Below, piece by piece: positions 10,836 to 25,750 of a DNA stretch of 64,000 bases. The notes beneath the pieces were generated by a model. The model did no database searches. It was given only the letters and a program-made list of their open reading frames with translations, and had not been told where the DNA came from. How positions within the stretch are numbered: the stretch's first letter is position 1; every line of letters begins with the position of its first letter. Position numbers and translations under genes: made by a program. The DNA is from Vespa crabro. Taxonomy: Eukaryota > Arthropoda > Insecta > Hymenoptera > Vespidae. The DNA lies in assembly GCF_910589235.1 (NCBI RefSeq), contig NC_060974.1:4757503-4821502 (forward strand), given 5' to 3'.

Positions 10836-12858
10836 TGCGACCGTCCATCGTCATAATCGAGAATAAAGAATGTGCGACTTTTAATGGAAGAACCAAACCC
10901 CTGCGATGACCGAAGGGTAGGGCCGGAGATAGCAGAGGGCGCGGCATGGTCAATGACAGATATCGTTCCTTTTAACATTACCCCGTACGGTAATACGATC
11001 TAAACGTGACCGACATCTTTTTACCTTACATTTATCATCCGTCCTGCGAATATTATTTAGCCCAAGTACAGAGATCCCGCTGAAACGGGATTTACTTTTG
11101 ATCCTGGCCCTTTTTTATCAAATAATTCGTTACATATTTAAGACACGTTAAAGCGCATCTTTTCAAAGGCTATATAATCGAATTAGAATAAGTAACGAAG
11201 AGAAATACGTAAGGCGAAAGGGAAATAACTAGAAGAAATAAGAAAAGGAATAACAAGAAATATTGCTCGTTGAAAGAAGATGACTTGATCGACGAGATAC
11301 CTAATAAATGGTTCATTAGTTCCAATATCTTCTAATAGGGAAAAGAAGAAAAAGGATGGTCGTCGGCTCATAGTTCGATTCGACCTTTCTTTCGTTTAAC
11401 GTCGTAGTTAAAAAGTAGCTCGAACTCGTACCATCGAAAGTACGGCTTTTATCAATGATTCAAGACAGTGTACCGCTTTTAAAGTTGCAGAGACACATCG
11501 TATCGGACTGTGGCCGTTTGTAAACGATATCACTTTCGCACGGAGCGGAGCAGAGCATCGTTGTGGCGGTCAAGGGCGAGCGTATCCCCTTTAGGATAAG
11601 TAGGCTCTGTGTGTGTGTGTGTGTGTATATTTTGTCCGATGACAACGTTCGCTTTCATTCGTAATCAAATAAAAAGGTAAAATAATCGTTACGGTTCAAA
11701 ATTATCTTTAACATCGAGCATAAAAAATGTAAAGAAAACGTTTTAAAACTCGAGGCTAGTAATACTTGATGCGTCTTCGTGATTGGCCTTTCAACGACGG
11801 TCAAGGCCTCCCCAATGGTAAGCGTTAGTCGTCGTTTGATCGCAAGAAAACGATTGAACCACGTCAGACGCAAAGTCCGCTGTCTACGATTTCTCACGAT
11901 GGAAGGCGGGAGTAAAATAATTGGAAGAGAAATGAGACGCGAATTCATTCCCTCCGACATGACGTATCTATCGAGCGCAAAACTCAATGCCGACTGTCGC
12001 TCTTTCGTTCTCTCTCGACTCGAACACGATCGTCCACGCGCCTCCACGTGCCTTCACAGGCCTCTTCTCAGACGGATCCACTTACCTACTGGCCATATCT
12101 GTCTTATACAGGATTACTACCAATGCCCTGATTTTATGCCGTCATGTAACGGTATATACAAATTTATATGATACCAAACAAATTTCCTATTTTCGTTGGT
12201 GAATTTAAGAATTTATAATAATAATAATAAAAAAGGGAGAGATCACAGGGCGGAAAGGGATTACGATTCGTTGCTCACCGACGACATCCACCCTCATACG
12301 GTGGCTACGAGAATATCTATTATTCAAAGCTTCGCTACGACGGATCGATGTAGTGACCGAACTAAGGTTATCCAAAGGATCGCTGCTCCACGTGTCCTTC
12401 CTTCGATTTTTTCTTTTCTTTTTCTTCCTTCCCTTAGATACGGTATAATTCATATGACATCATTTTTTGTTAGGTCCAAACAACTACTGAATTATAAATA
12501 GATAAGCTTAAAGAAAGATTGAATGAGTATCGAGTGCGCTAAGTGATAATCCACGTTAATATCGCTTCGACAACGTATTTCGAATGATATATAGCGCTGT
12601 GTATATCGTTCGAACGAAATATATTTGTTTTCGTTATTTCGACTTAATTAAATTCGAAACATCGCGTTCGAAGAACGCTCTACTAATATGGAATGATTTA
12701 CTTTTGTTGGATAATTTCAAATGCTTCGTACGAAGTTTTTATCTCAAACCCTGATCGTCCAAGGACTTCTTTATTGCCTGTACTTTTCATACCTGTTGCT
12801 TCGTTAATACATGTTTACAATGATAACGAAAAGCTACCAGTGTGTATACGTCATGGAC

Positions 12859-12861
<3 letters not shown>

Positions 12862-12905
<44 letters not shown>
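12862..12905. repeat. (TA)22 microsatellite
   Basis: A pure TA run near the start of the AT-rich part of the intergenic region. Shorter TA tracts occur at about 13166-13212, 17104-17128 and 19293-19340. Confidence 0.93.
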
Positions 12906-12909
<4 letters not shown>

Positions 12910-13168
12910 CGCTATTAAGGCTATTTACCAAAACTTCGTCCGAGATCTATCCTTGTCCGATTTTGAGTGATGGATTCGAAAGATAAAAGACAACTAGATT
13001 GATTTTTTCGATCTTTAAACTTATATCAAGAGATGACTTTTTCAGAATGGTAGGAAATTGTCACATTTTGGCAACGAATTGGTCTACAATCGCAGCTAGG
13101 TCGATTCTAACGAAGAAAGGCTTATTGGAAGGATAAATATTTATTGCACGAGAATAATTCTTATATAC

Positions 13169-13200
<32 letters not shown>

Positions 13201-13917
13201 GTATATATATACATTTTATGTAAAAAAGCAACGAATCAGTTTTATCTTCTTAATGAAACCTTAGTCATGAAAATGTACCAGTAATTACTTTTAGAAGCGT
13301 TCATACAATAAACCATTATAATACGCTTCGTGGATTTATCATGTGATTATACTTATCGTTACGCTATGTCATTACAAGATAAATGCATGTTTCTTGTATC
13401 TAATCTTTATTCATTACGTTACTTTCCGACAAAAAAAAAAAAAAAGGAAAAAGAAAAAAAGAAAAAGAAAAAAAGGAAAAAACTATAGTCTTTGTCCAAA
13501 AGAAAAAAATTGAAAATAACTATGCCGAATAATAAGTAAATTTAGTTAAATATGAGTATATCATTGATTATCATCTATCGTTATGTAACTTATAGCTTAT
13601 ACATTTACATAGAATCGTGACCATAGCATATAACAATTGCAATAGGAGAAATAATTTCCAGTTCTCACGTTACTTTGTACAATATGTAACGATTCGCTTG
13701 TCGAGATATACCGAGTGAGGCACTTAAAAAGAAGACTGAATAATTCCATTATTTTTAGTTTTGTGGGCAAAATGTTCAAAACAAAATCTCACTATTCTCA
13801 AGCGACATATCCAATGGGTCATTTTTTGTGCGCGATTTCAAGATCACCGGTATTTTTCTTTAATCGAGTTCTACAATTTTTTCCGCCTAAATCGATTTCT
13901 TATGCCATTTTGCCATA

Positions 13918-13943
13918 AAAAAAAAAAAAAAAAAAAAAAAAAA
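13918..13943. repeat. Poly-A tract
   Basis: A run of about 26 adenines in the AT-rich intergenic DNA, with a second interrupted A/G-rich run at about 13431-13480. I see no retroposon body attached to either. Confidence 0.75.
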
Positions 13944-16746
13944 TTAGGATGCAATACCGAAAAATGATTAGTTTGTAAAATATTTTTATCCGATGTTTTT
14001 TCATGTCACGATTCTTTTCACAAGTGCAATGATGTAAGCGCATTCACGATCATTCTTTTTGAAAGAGCAATACGCACCATCAAAAATAGCATTAACTTTG
14101 AAATAGCGTCTCGAGCATTTTTTTCCACAAAATAAAAACGGACGGAGTTAATATCTTTTAAGTGACTCGACGTGTACTTGTCTACAATCCAGACACAAGG
14201 TAAAATGTGACATCATTTGTAATTCCAAGTATTTATCTGATAATATTTAGTTTCATCGTTAATTTTTCATAATTTTTATAAGTTACGCTCACGAAGGAAA
14301 ATATCCAACGTACAAATACAGAAAATTACGAAAATACTTAGAGCATGTATGTGTTACGCAAGTTTCTTTTTTCTGCTGCTAAAAATTCAGTCCTAGAGGG
14401 TGTAAAATCGATCCTTGAAAACTCGGCTATTTTTCGATTCTATCTTATAACTAGGGAACTGTAAAAGGTAGAAAAAAAAGTTACTTCATTTAATTAGAAT
14501 TAGAAAAAGTTATAAATAAAAATATTAATAATTTTTTTAAAATTCATTTTTCACGTGAAATCCTAATCGATAGTTCAAATAACTATGGAACAACATAATA
14601 CATACTTTTTTCTCTCAATACATTGTTCACTTATCGTTTGAATACTTTGTTGTACCGATGAATTATATTTCTCGACAATAATAAGGAATTTATTGTGACA
14701 TTGAAATGTAAAAGTTTGATAATCTGTATAGGCTTAATCCATAATCTCTGGTTAGATTAGCAAAGTCAATGGTTCAAAATAACAAAATTGCTTTTTTTCG
14801 AGAATGTACTTAAAAATGATTCGAGTACGCATGCACCTAATGGCTTGTAGAATTCATTCACACACACACACACACACATTGCCGTTACTTTGTTACGAGG
14901 TTTCTCCTATGCGTAATGCGAGAGATACAAGTATCGGAATGTTATCTCGTTTTTGTTTAGCGTTGATAATGAGAATATATTAATATCACATGAAATGTAT
15001 CGGATGATACATTTTTCTCCGAAGAGCTTCATCGCCATGAAGAGAAATAGTCCATAATATTCGCGTTTTCAAAGTTATATTCCGACTATACTTGAATTGC
15101 TTATTAAACTTTATTATGCATTATCTTACCTTAGAGAGAAAAATAAAAGGAAAGTTTGATAATCGTGTTTAAAAATAAAAAGTTGTAATAAAGATAAGTT
15201 ATACCTAGTAATTCTCTTCTTTTCCTTCATTTTATTATCTGGTATATTTACCGACTGTATAATTAGAGATAAATTATCTTACTTGTTTAAGTGTTAGAGG
15301 AATACTGCTTGTCATAGAATGACGTATGATGGGACCCGAAAGTTTTTCGATCGTCAGGAAAGACAATTCATCGATGCAACAAATCTCGTTTTAACGTTTG
15401 AAAAACAAAGCACGCTGCTTCGCAATTATTTTAACTATCGACTTGAGGTTTCGGAAAAGTGAATTTTAGAAAAAACTTCTCGCTACGTTTTACTTACAAT
15501 ATCAATTTATATCAAGAAATAAATCATATATCGGTATTTATTATTTAGTCGCTATACTTACTAATGGAATAATATATTGACTTATAGATTTGTACTCGTT
15601 CGCAGAGATATTACTGGAACGTATCGATGTAATCATCGATCTATCTGGGAATTGTTTGTTTCGTTATTGTAAGAGATATGTATCGACTTTGTGCGAGCTG
15701 TTCCGTAATGATTAACCTTTTAAGTGCCATGGGTCGTCGTTGCAAATTAACAATCGAAAAATTCCAAGTCGCGCGCGATCACGTTTTCTCTCAATATCAC
15801 GAACTGTGTGGAATTGAGTCGAGTAATATTTTTCTAATGTTTTCCTAATACTTTTCTTCCAGTTCCGTCGATTAAACATTGATACAGTTTATGATTTTGC
15901 TACTTTAGTAGGGTTAATTAAATTATAGCAGGTAATATATATTTTTACCTCTTTAGTATTTTTAATATCTAATCGTTATCTCATATCCGAAGATTCAACT
16001 TTTTCTAAATATAAATTATACTACAAGTTTCTTTCATATTACATAATCTAGACAGGAAAATATATGAAATTATAGGTAAATATTAAAATGACAGTTAATC
16101 TTCGCAAGTCGCACGCTCACAATACATCCATCCCTATTAAGTTTTTCTTTTTTTTTATTTCGTAGACGCTTAATATACCATGATACACGAGTGCGAGTAA
16201 TGTAACAGAGAGGAGGAAATAAAGGAAGAAAAAGAAAAATTGTGAATTATAACGATTTAAAATGATATATATCGACATAGAATAAGGAGTAGTACGATCG
16301 TGGCTGCTTGCCACTCAACGTTTAACGATCGTACACATTATCTAAATGTCAGCTCGGTTCTTCGAAGGGTTCTCTTTAAAGAGTTCTAACGAGGCGAGAC
16401 GAGGGAGGGGAACAGTGTGTATTTATTTACCAACAACGTACACACCGGACGATAAATCGAGATAAGGGCGACAGTGTTCCCCTAACGCGTTTCTATAGTA
16501 CTTTTCTCTTCCGTGCTGGTCGCTCAAGTCACCTACGCGATTCGAGGAAGAGCTGCTGATGTACGTAGTAGCTTTAACGTAAAACAGTATTTAACGAAAA
16601 GGTAAAGGAAGGAGAAAGAAGGAAGGGAGGAGGATACAACGTTCGCATACGTTTCTCTGCAAAAAAGAAAAAACATCTGTTGCTTTGAAAAAAGCTCCTA
16701 AGGAGTGGTAATGATGGTGACGATGCGGAGCGAGAGGAAAGCAGGC

Positions 16747-16778
16747 AGAGAGAGAGAGAGAGAGAGAGGGGGGGGGTA
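16747..16778. repeat. (GA)n followed by a G run
   Basis: About eleven GA units followed by nine guanines, in intergenic DNA. Confidence 0.85.
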
Positions 16779-19559
16779 CACGAGACTCGTTGACGGATAA
16801 CCTTTGGGCGATATGAATAATGTTCTTTCGCGAGAGAACATGTAAAAGTTGCCACACGACAAAATAGAAACGTCCCGCTATATCGTAGATATCGGCTAAA
16901 CTATCCCAGCTGTCAAAGGAAAGTATCTACATGAGAATATGAAAATGATCCAAGTGGATTGGAATGTCGGCGAATCGAACGTATCGGTTTCATGATTCGA
17001 CGTTACGTGTACATATTGAACGAATCGTGAAAGAGAAGAGAGAACACGTCGTAATGTTATTTTTAACGTTATAAGTAAGAAACACTTTGCCTCGACATAT
17101 ACTTATATATATATATATATATATATACGATTCCGTCATTAATGTCCTCCTAGGTTAACAAAGTAAGAAATATTGGTAGATTCGAAAGGTACATGGTTTG
17201 TCATTGAAGACGATGCCCCGTGAAATAGAAACATACGGTCTGGTCTGCTTACATAGGTGAAAATATCCCGAACGTAGGCATATAACAATTTACTTTCGTC
17301 GAGCCGTTTATCCGCGTTAAGGTTAAAATGATGGTCGTTCGGTGAACGAAATGCTTACTCACCGCGAGTGGCTATCAGTGACTGAAGATAGCGAGATGTT
17401 TTTTCGTTGAAATGACGGGGACGACATAACCCGCGTACGAAAGTAAACCAGCCATGTTGTTTACTGCTTGGAAAAGGGATCTCTTGCCAACGATGCCCTC
17501 TGCCCCGTCACTCGCCTCTCTCAAACAAAAATATATCGTACGACCGAACTGCCATCTTTTCGATTTTATCGATAAATACTTGACGCCTTTTCCTCGCCTG
17601 ATAAATCAATACCTCTCTTACAAAACGCGATATATCGAATGATATATCCATATTGTAACGAGAAATTTAAATAAATTTATTGTGGACCGATAATAAAAAT
17701 AAGATTCGTGAAGAATCCTCGATTGTTATTTAAATAAAATCAATTTTTATTGCGTTAATCGATTTTATTTAGATGAATCCTAAAACGTCATACCTAGAAG
17801 CTTTATAAAAAGTGTAAAAGCAACGCTGCATTTGGATACTTTCTTTCGATATATAATCTATTGATATCCTTGCTATTTTATTATTTTCGATTAATATGAA
17901 TATTTGCTTATCGACTTTATTGGACTTACCAGAGCGTCATCAGTTAGACTAAAAACTTTTTCAACCGTTCGTTCGTTTTGAATACGCTCTATCACGCCAC
18001 AAATCTTCTTTTTTTTTGTCCTTCCAACTGCCTTTTTCCCTATGCGAAGAAAATGAAACAACATAATTCCTCGAAAGTACACGTTTTCAAAAGGACGATT
18101 TAAAAAAGATTTCAATGAAATTTAACGAAACGCTATAATATTACCATACACGTTAAAATATCAGCCATCGACATACGCGCGCGCTCGCGCGTGTGTCTGC
18201 TATATGTACATAGATATTATAGGTTAAGAACCACGTGTTGTACCTGAGAACGCAAAAGCGCTATCTAGCGCAGAAATTGGACATTATTTTTTGGGGCCAA
18301 TTCAATAGACACGAAATGATAATAAATATGAAATATCCTTCCTTCTCTATATAAATATTATCAAAGATAAGGTAAAACGCAATAATGTTTATTCGATGAA
18401 AGTTATAATCGTACTGAAGAATAATATACACTATATACAGACAATAAATAATAGTAAATCTTGCCTTAATAAGACTAATTAACAATTATTAATAATAATA
18501 AACAATAATAATAAAGCATTCAGACATTTTCGTACGCACAATGACAACGTCAGGTAACCCTCCATAAGCACATTTTTGGTTGGTCGTGTTTACAAAATAA
18601 TTATGTAATATGCAAAAATATTATCAGTATGTATCATTATCAAAAGTATAGAGCCTGTACGCTCGTCCTTCGATATACTTGGACAGTACTTTTAATTAGA
18701 AAATGTGCATATTCCTTGTGTACGTGAAAATGCTCTTTTTATTTATTGACATTTATACGATACACACCGGTAAGCCTGCAATATCTCATTCGATTAAGTA
18801 CATTTCGTTTCTTTCCTTCATCCCCGTGATACAATATGTTGTATATGTAGGATTTAAAAGGAGAAAAGAAAATCGAACTGAGAAACTTTAATCTGGTAAT
18901 TTACTAGAGGTTATGATGGGCGACTTACTTACGGACTGCTTGTACGTCGCATCAACTACAATTAAGTATTACTTCATAATAAATCATTAGACACAATACT
19001 TAAATCGAGGGACGGTGTACTTCGAAAAAAGAAAAAAAGTTATAATGAAGTAAAAGGTAAAAAAACATGTAAGCGTAGACGAGCTCAAAGGATCACATGC
19101 CGTTATAGAGGGTTAATATATGATGTATATGTATATACGCCCGCAACGTTTAGAGACGCGCACGAGCCAACAAGGCGTTATATCGAAGATATTCTGCTCT
19201 CAAACGTATATAAAGAAAGACATTTAACAATGGCATATATTTTTGAATGGTTAAAAATTCTCATCGTAAAGGATTATTATTTTCCATCGATCGTATATAT
19301 ATATGTATATATATATGTGTATATATATATATATATATAATTCGAGAGAGAAACGGATAATAGAGAAGCAGCACGTTTACCATAGGATTTATCGTCGAAT
19401 AACAAAGAAGCGTCGTTGCACCAGCATATTGATATTCGTTCCTAATAATAACAATATAATATATACTACTAGAGATGAGAAGAAGAATTTCAATAAATAT
19501 GAGCGTAATAAATAATATTCTTACATGAATAGAGAGATACATGAAAAATGTCTCGTCCG

Positions 19560-21273
19560 TTAGTTATTGTTTTCAGTTTGACATAGCGACGATAAAATGT
19601 CTTCGTAATGCTGCATATTCGTTTCGAACGTTTCCAATTGCTTAGTAAGATCTCCCACTTGTTCTGCCAATGTTCTTTCCTCCATAAATGCTTGAAGCTG
19701 AGGCGCACTTTGGCATTCCCGATAAAACGCTCCCAAATCGCTGTTAGTGTTAGTAATAGCGAATGGTGTTTTCTAAGAGAAATGTATTAAAGAAAACGCA
19801 TTAAGGTCTCTCAAACGTGTTACGTAAATATAAATTTGAAGAGTTTAATTACCAAATCTACCATAATGAAATCGTCATTTGCGCTGGTCATAGAGCAACT
19901 ACTTCTTCTAGATTCATTCTGAGAATTGGACTTTGACGTTGTATTGTCGTTCGACAGTCTTTCATTGTTACCGTTGTTGCTGTTGTCCGTGGCAACACCC
20001 GCCGTTACGTTTTTCGCATTTACAGTATCGCCGAGAGAACCAGGAGGAGGTGGTGAGGTTTGTCGTGGAGTCAGCAAAGAACTGAACGGTACATCCGGTA
20101 TAACTAAGTCTCCCTCATTGACCATAGGGGGCTTACTAATTACAAATGCCCCTACTTTTATAGTATCGCTCAAAGATTTGGAGTTTTCTTCGCTAGGAAG
20201 GAGGATACGTTAGGAGAATAGCTGTGTTGTATCATTCAATCTCGAAAAATCGATTTGACATAATCGATATATAATACTATGGTATCTACCTTTGTTGATA
20301 ACGGGCATGCCGTGGACTTAGATCCGAATGAAAATGATCGCTTTTAAGCATAATCGAATCTCGTCCCGTATGGGTTGGAGAAATGGTCATTTTAGTCCTA
20401 TACGAGACCGACAAGTGTATCGTACCAACGGGAGTGCACAGTTGTCCTACTCTCACGTGCTTGTAGTTGTCTCCTTTTTTGGAGATTTAAATAATAATAT
20501 CACGGGTACGTATTTGGGGATATAAACAAAGATATTTGTATAATAAACATATATGCACGTAAACGTACCTAATGTGTGCAATTGAGGTTCCCCCATATAT
20601 ATTCTGTAGCAGATAACGTAAGAGTCTGGTCCTTGTCTACGGCTTAATTTATAAGCTGGAGTAATCCTCGAGACGGAGAGCAACGATTTTAATAAAATAC
20701 CCATCCTGTTGTAAACCGTATACGTTACTCTTACCGTAGGATCACTGTGTTCTGGTAAAACGCCTAAACTCCAAGTTTCTAAAACCATCGTATCGCCTTC
20801 TACGGTCCTCAAGGAGATTTCTATACAAAGCGGTATAGTGGAATTTACTATTTCACCGCAGAGAGCTCTCTTAGCCTCTGCCAAGACATCGGGCAGATCT
20901 TGAATCGCCAAGTTGAACTATACAACAATATTATAATGGCTTCTTTATCGACGTAAAAATCTCTATCTGTCTGTTATGAAAATACTGTTTGTAATGAAAT
21001 GCCGTTTACTATCGAAATCCCGGCTTGAGGTTATATGTAGTTATATGAGAGGTTATACTTGTGCGACAAACTGACTTGTCCGACAAGAAACTTACTTAAC
21101 GAGTAGAAAAGGCAACTTACCCAATCTGTACCCGATGAATTTGGTTTACACTTTGTGCATACTTTCTCTCCTGACCTGGACTGTACTATGATTTGGGCAG
21201 CCTTTAACGCCAAAAATTTCGTAAATTTATCCAAGTCCTTCTTATCCTGCATACTTAATTTCAATGTTGACAT
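19560..21273 (-). CDS. Atg13: Autophagy-related protein 13 (Atg13), complete
   Basis: Atg13 is the regulatory subunit of the Atg1/ULK kinase complex that starts autophagosome formation. It is held inactive by TORC1 phosphorylation. Minus-strand exons: 21121-21273, 20569-20917, 20290-20473, 19853-20192, 19560-19772. They join in frame to 412 residues (human ATG13 is a little over 500). Residues about 1-190 match the HORMA domain, including LDKFTKFLALKAAQIIVQSR, LPEHSDPTVRVTYTVYNRM and HVRVGQLCTPVGTIHLSVSYRTKMTISP. A Ser/Pro/Asn-rich linker follows. The C-terminus has the conserved block DDFIMVDLKTPFA...SDLGAFYRECQSAPQL. Within it FIMV matches the Atg8-binding LIR consensus and corresponds to FVMI of human ATG13. 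The ATG at 21273 opens the first HORMA block directly. TTTATT (AATAAA on the minus strand) at 18738-18747 is a possible but distant poly(A) signal. Confidence 0.96.
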
Positions 21274-23002
21274 GTTATCATTGAACCCTATCCATACGTA
21301 TTTTTCTAGAAAGGTAGAGACTTATTCGTAGGAGCGAGAAACCTCTTGCCGATGATCGATACGTAAATACGAAAGCAACACATTTTTATCACTATCCCTT
21401 GTCAACTTTTAATTAATCGTTCCTCTTCTCTCTATTGCGAATCAATAATGTACGTACAATTTAGTTCATTATTTAAAAAGATAGATGAATAATAATACCG
21501 AAGTGGTCAACGACAATCGTTCAACAATATTGAATCGTTCACTTTGGCAACGTGCTCTTTTACACCACGTTCTTCCTATTTGCCTTTCACTGAAATAAGA
21601 CACCTTTTTAAATGACATTTCATACTATCACGATATTTTATCTTTCTCAACTTCTTTATTTATATCGACTGATTTTTCCACGTTTTCAAACGTTCACCCC
21701 TTCGTAATATCTCTTTATATCTCTATTATATCTTTCTTTCCTTTTTTGTACCCTGACCGTTGATCGATCACATTGCTTCCTAACGATGTGTTGACTTGAT
21801 CGCGCCTGCGATCTTTACATAAAACTCGCCCAATTGGAAATATATTCGGAAATCTTATTGGAATTATTAATATCGTATATCCACCTGTTTTTTCCCATTT
21901 TAATGAAATTAATATTTCCGACGGCGACAGAAACTCAACTCAAGATCTAAACGAACTATAGGATAGAACGTCCGATCGTACTAGAACTGTAGTAACTCGA
22001 TGACAAGAATTAAGTCATTGGGTATAATTTCACTCGGTCGAATATTTGCCGTCAGGGAAAAATTATTTCCGTAGAAAATTACTCCTTTCTTTTTTTTCCT
22101 TTCTTTCCTCCCATTTGTCGTTTCGCCGAAACGACTAGCCGACTTAGCCGTTGAGGGCCAATAAGAGATCAGTAGCTTTACGCCGACGAATAACTCGAAC
22201 GACCAACGATCTTACTCCACGTTTACTGGCTGTGGCCTTAGATGATAGACCGCCATCTGTCGAATATTCCTGTCGATCGAAATAGTCCCGCGAATTTCAA
22301 CGATCGGAAGTACATCCGATGGGAATAGCTTCTTTATCGTTTCGTTTACAATCTATATGTTAGTTATAATCTATTCCGCGATCAGCTATATCTTTTGTTT
22401 CGAATAATAATAATTCTCTCATCGTTAAAAGTAAATACAATGGAAATGGGAAGAGAGAAAATATATATATATCTTGATTAGTTCGGATATATTCGAGATT
22501 TACGATAATTATATAATCGTGTCGCATGAACGATATTCATATTCTTTTTTTCATCGCGGGAATCAACGATCCAACAACAATCGCCTTTGACACGATTTTT
22601 CTCCTTGCATCTTATTAGAATATTATCGTCTTGATCTACATGAACTGCATGATTTATGACATTTTTGTTTCCATCGGGGTTCAAAAAAGTAAAGAGCTTT
22701 TAGATCGCAAGAAATAATAAATCGTAGTGATAAAATGGGACTCAATATAATGTATTGTTGCAACTGTACGTTCGTTTGATCATCGGCATCGATATTTCTT
22801 GCCAATATTACAATGGACAAAAAATGAACGTAAATGTCACAACTGGTTTTGATGTAACGATGATCAACGGTCAAAGATGATTAATCGTAAGTTAATTTTA
22901 TTTTCTTGAATTGTAGTATCTTACGATTCGAAGAAAGATAACAAGAGTTAGCTTTTCGCGCATAGATACATCGATAAAGGTTCGATCGTCGCAGCGAGTC
23001 TC

Positions 23003-23037
<35 letters not shown>

Positions 23038-25706
23038 CGTATAGTCAAGAAGAGGGGAAATATTTTTATGGTGGACTGTACGGTCACACCGCGCAACGTG
23101 CCAACTGCAATGGAAATTTCCATCGAAGCAGTCGGTCGTCGGCGTCTTGTAGACGCTTCGTTCAACTACGCCTAAAAACGAGATTACGTTCGCCGAACGC
23201 GACTATTAAAACAGAGGGGAGATCCTTCCTAGCCTCGAACAATTGCTGATTTTTTCGACCTTCGAATTTTTTTAAACTTCATTTGTCTCTTTTCAAATTT
23301 TTTCGTGTTATACGATCGCGCGCGATATCTCGCACGTTCTTTATCTTAACATTTTTCGCATAAACAGAAGTAATTTATAGATAGAATTGGCACGACCTAA
23401 TTACACTCCCTTTTGCGGAGAGGAAAAAAGAAAAATACGTTTGTCGAAATAAAGGGTTGTTATATAAATGATGCGATATATATATATATATATATATGTA
23501 CAAGTATGTAGGAGTGTAAAGGTATAAATCGAATAAAAATTTTAATAAATATTCAATATCGATCGAGTAATACGAACGGACAAAGTTGGCTTCTTATCGG
23601 TTCTTACGATAGGATCATATTGAAAAGTTCTTTTCGAAAGGATTGCGAAAGAATAGCGAAATTTTTGAAGCGTACTGTACAGAGGAGGGTTTGTCGGCGG
23701 CGGGCCTCGTGCGTCTGGTCCCCTCTTAGGACAAGGAATCTTTCTCTCTCTCTCTCTCTCTCTCTCTACAGGGGCCTTGCCGGAGGTTCATGCTCGCGAG
23801 ATACAAATATTCCTACTAGATATAGGGTTTTCAGTCTTTCATCCGTCACCGTTTTCACTTTATTTCCAAAAATGAAAGGAGAGGAAAAATGAGGAAAAAG
23901 AAAAGAAAGCGAGGACGAGAAAAAGGTTATTCCCGAAGGTCGCGCGTCCTTTCTCCGGAGTTACATAGCAAAAGAGGCGTCTCAATGCGCGATTGGCGAC
24001 GAGACGTCTGCCATACTTGTTCGATCGCCTACGGAGCAAATTCTATTATCAAATAGCAGCCTGTTCCCGAATCTGGAACAAAGTGTGGGCGAAAGGGTGA
24101 GATATCGACGAGAACGTTTGGCGTTTTCGTTTTTTGGCGCCTCGTAGCTATACGAATGCGTCATATATAGAATCTTTTCGTCGTTCGTTCAAAGATTCTT
24201 ACTCTTTGATAAATCTTCTTTACTTTCCTTTAGCCGTACATACGCTTTCCCGCTATTTGAGCCGTGAACGAAGGAGAAGGCGCGATGCCAACGCACGCTT
24301 CGCCTTCCTCTAGTTTCGCATGAACTTTCGCGCATTTACGTCGGAACTTAGCGAAGCTAAGTCGAGTGGAAAGTTTTCACTTTACAATTAGTACGCGACG
24401 ATCCAAGGAATGCTACACCATCATCCACGATACTCCTCGAGGTTTACTCTACTCGGCGACTCCTCGGCAATCAAAGAGAAAGACGAAGCTTAATATCTTT
24501 GTGTATGGTTCTTTTTACGCTTTTATCGATAAGCCCGATATTATAACATAAACGGATTAGATTTTTTTTTCTGATGCGTCTGCGCTATATCACGGGACAC
24601 CCATTCTCAAACTATACAAGTTCATTTAATATTAACCTTCCCTACCAAATAGCAGTTTGGATCTAAATATTTCTATTATTTCCACTCGTATGTATATCGG
24701 TCGCTCGACCTACCTACCGCGATTTTTCTTTGCCGTGAAAATTGTTGCGATAAATTTCTTACGACAAATGTTATTCGCAACGCATGATATATAAGAGATT
24801 CCTTTGGTGTAAAAAATATTACGCGATAGCGCGTACGATCTTAATGCTGACTTTTGTAAATAAATTTAAACGAGAAAGCGTTTTAACTCTCTGATATCCG
24901 TTGTCATATTGCATTTTCTTTGTAAGTTTTGCTTACCATAAAGAAATTCGAGGAGGACAATTTAATTTCTCTCTGATTTATGATGATAATTATTTTCCAC
25001 GCATTCGAGGTATTTTACGAAGAGAAAAAAATACAAGATGATATCATTAACCTTAATCCTGAACAAGTTGTAAGATAAGGAAGGCTTAATTGTTACAACT
25101 AAAAACGATTATTCCGGGTATATATTGAAATATTATATCCTCGTACCTAAGTAAGAGAAAAAGAAGCAAGGGAATTTGTCAGATCGATTCTGCGTTTATG
25201 CAATAACAGTCATCATCTCTCTTATTCTTATAATTCTGATAAACTAAACCATTTGCGGTCTCGTTAATTTACTTTCCTCGTTTACTCGTTCTATTCGTCA
25301 TGTTGCAAGGGAGATAAATAAATTAAATAGATTCTAGAGTAAATGCATTCGATAGCTTTATTACATAACGATATCTTTTACATTAGTTTTATATTAGTTT
25401 TATGCCAGCATTATTTCCATACATTAAGATATAAAATCATATCTCAGTTTCGGAAGTGCCGATATTTTTTTTCCCGAGGCGATAAGAAAGGTCGCATTAT
25501 GGATCATAACAAACGATCGATAATTCATTCTTTCGCAATTTCATTCTCCTTTGCAATGAGATTATTATTTTATCGCATTTAGCGCATTTGCCACCTGTTT
25601 TCTCATCTTTTTTTATTACCTGCGCTGTGACAGGTTGAAGAAACAAATCGAAGAAACTTATCTCTGGCACTAACGAAAAGATCGATGTTCCTCGTAAAAT
25701 ATATCA

Positions 25707-25750
<44 letters not shown>

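Larger units (their letters stand above)
6236..19559. other. Gene-poor intergenic region between ATP8B and Atg13
   Basis: I recognise no protein or RNA gene in these 13.3 kb. It is GC- and CGA-rich to about 12 kb and then AT-rich with many TA runs. Minus-strand donor-like sites occur at about 7976 (GGAG then GTAAGAG), 12085 (CAGTAG then GTAAGTGG) and 15131 (CTAAG then GTAAGATAA). They could belong to non-coding 5' exons of ATP8B, but nothing confirms this. The longest open frame, minus strand 9431-9973, resembles no family I know. Confidence 0.5.

Noticed and set aside
24534..24541. TATCGATA (DRE-like) palindromes here and at 17567
   Set aside because: The motif is AT-rich and near chance frequency in this window, and neither copy sits at a supported promoter.
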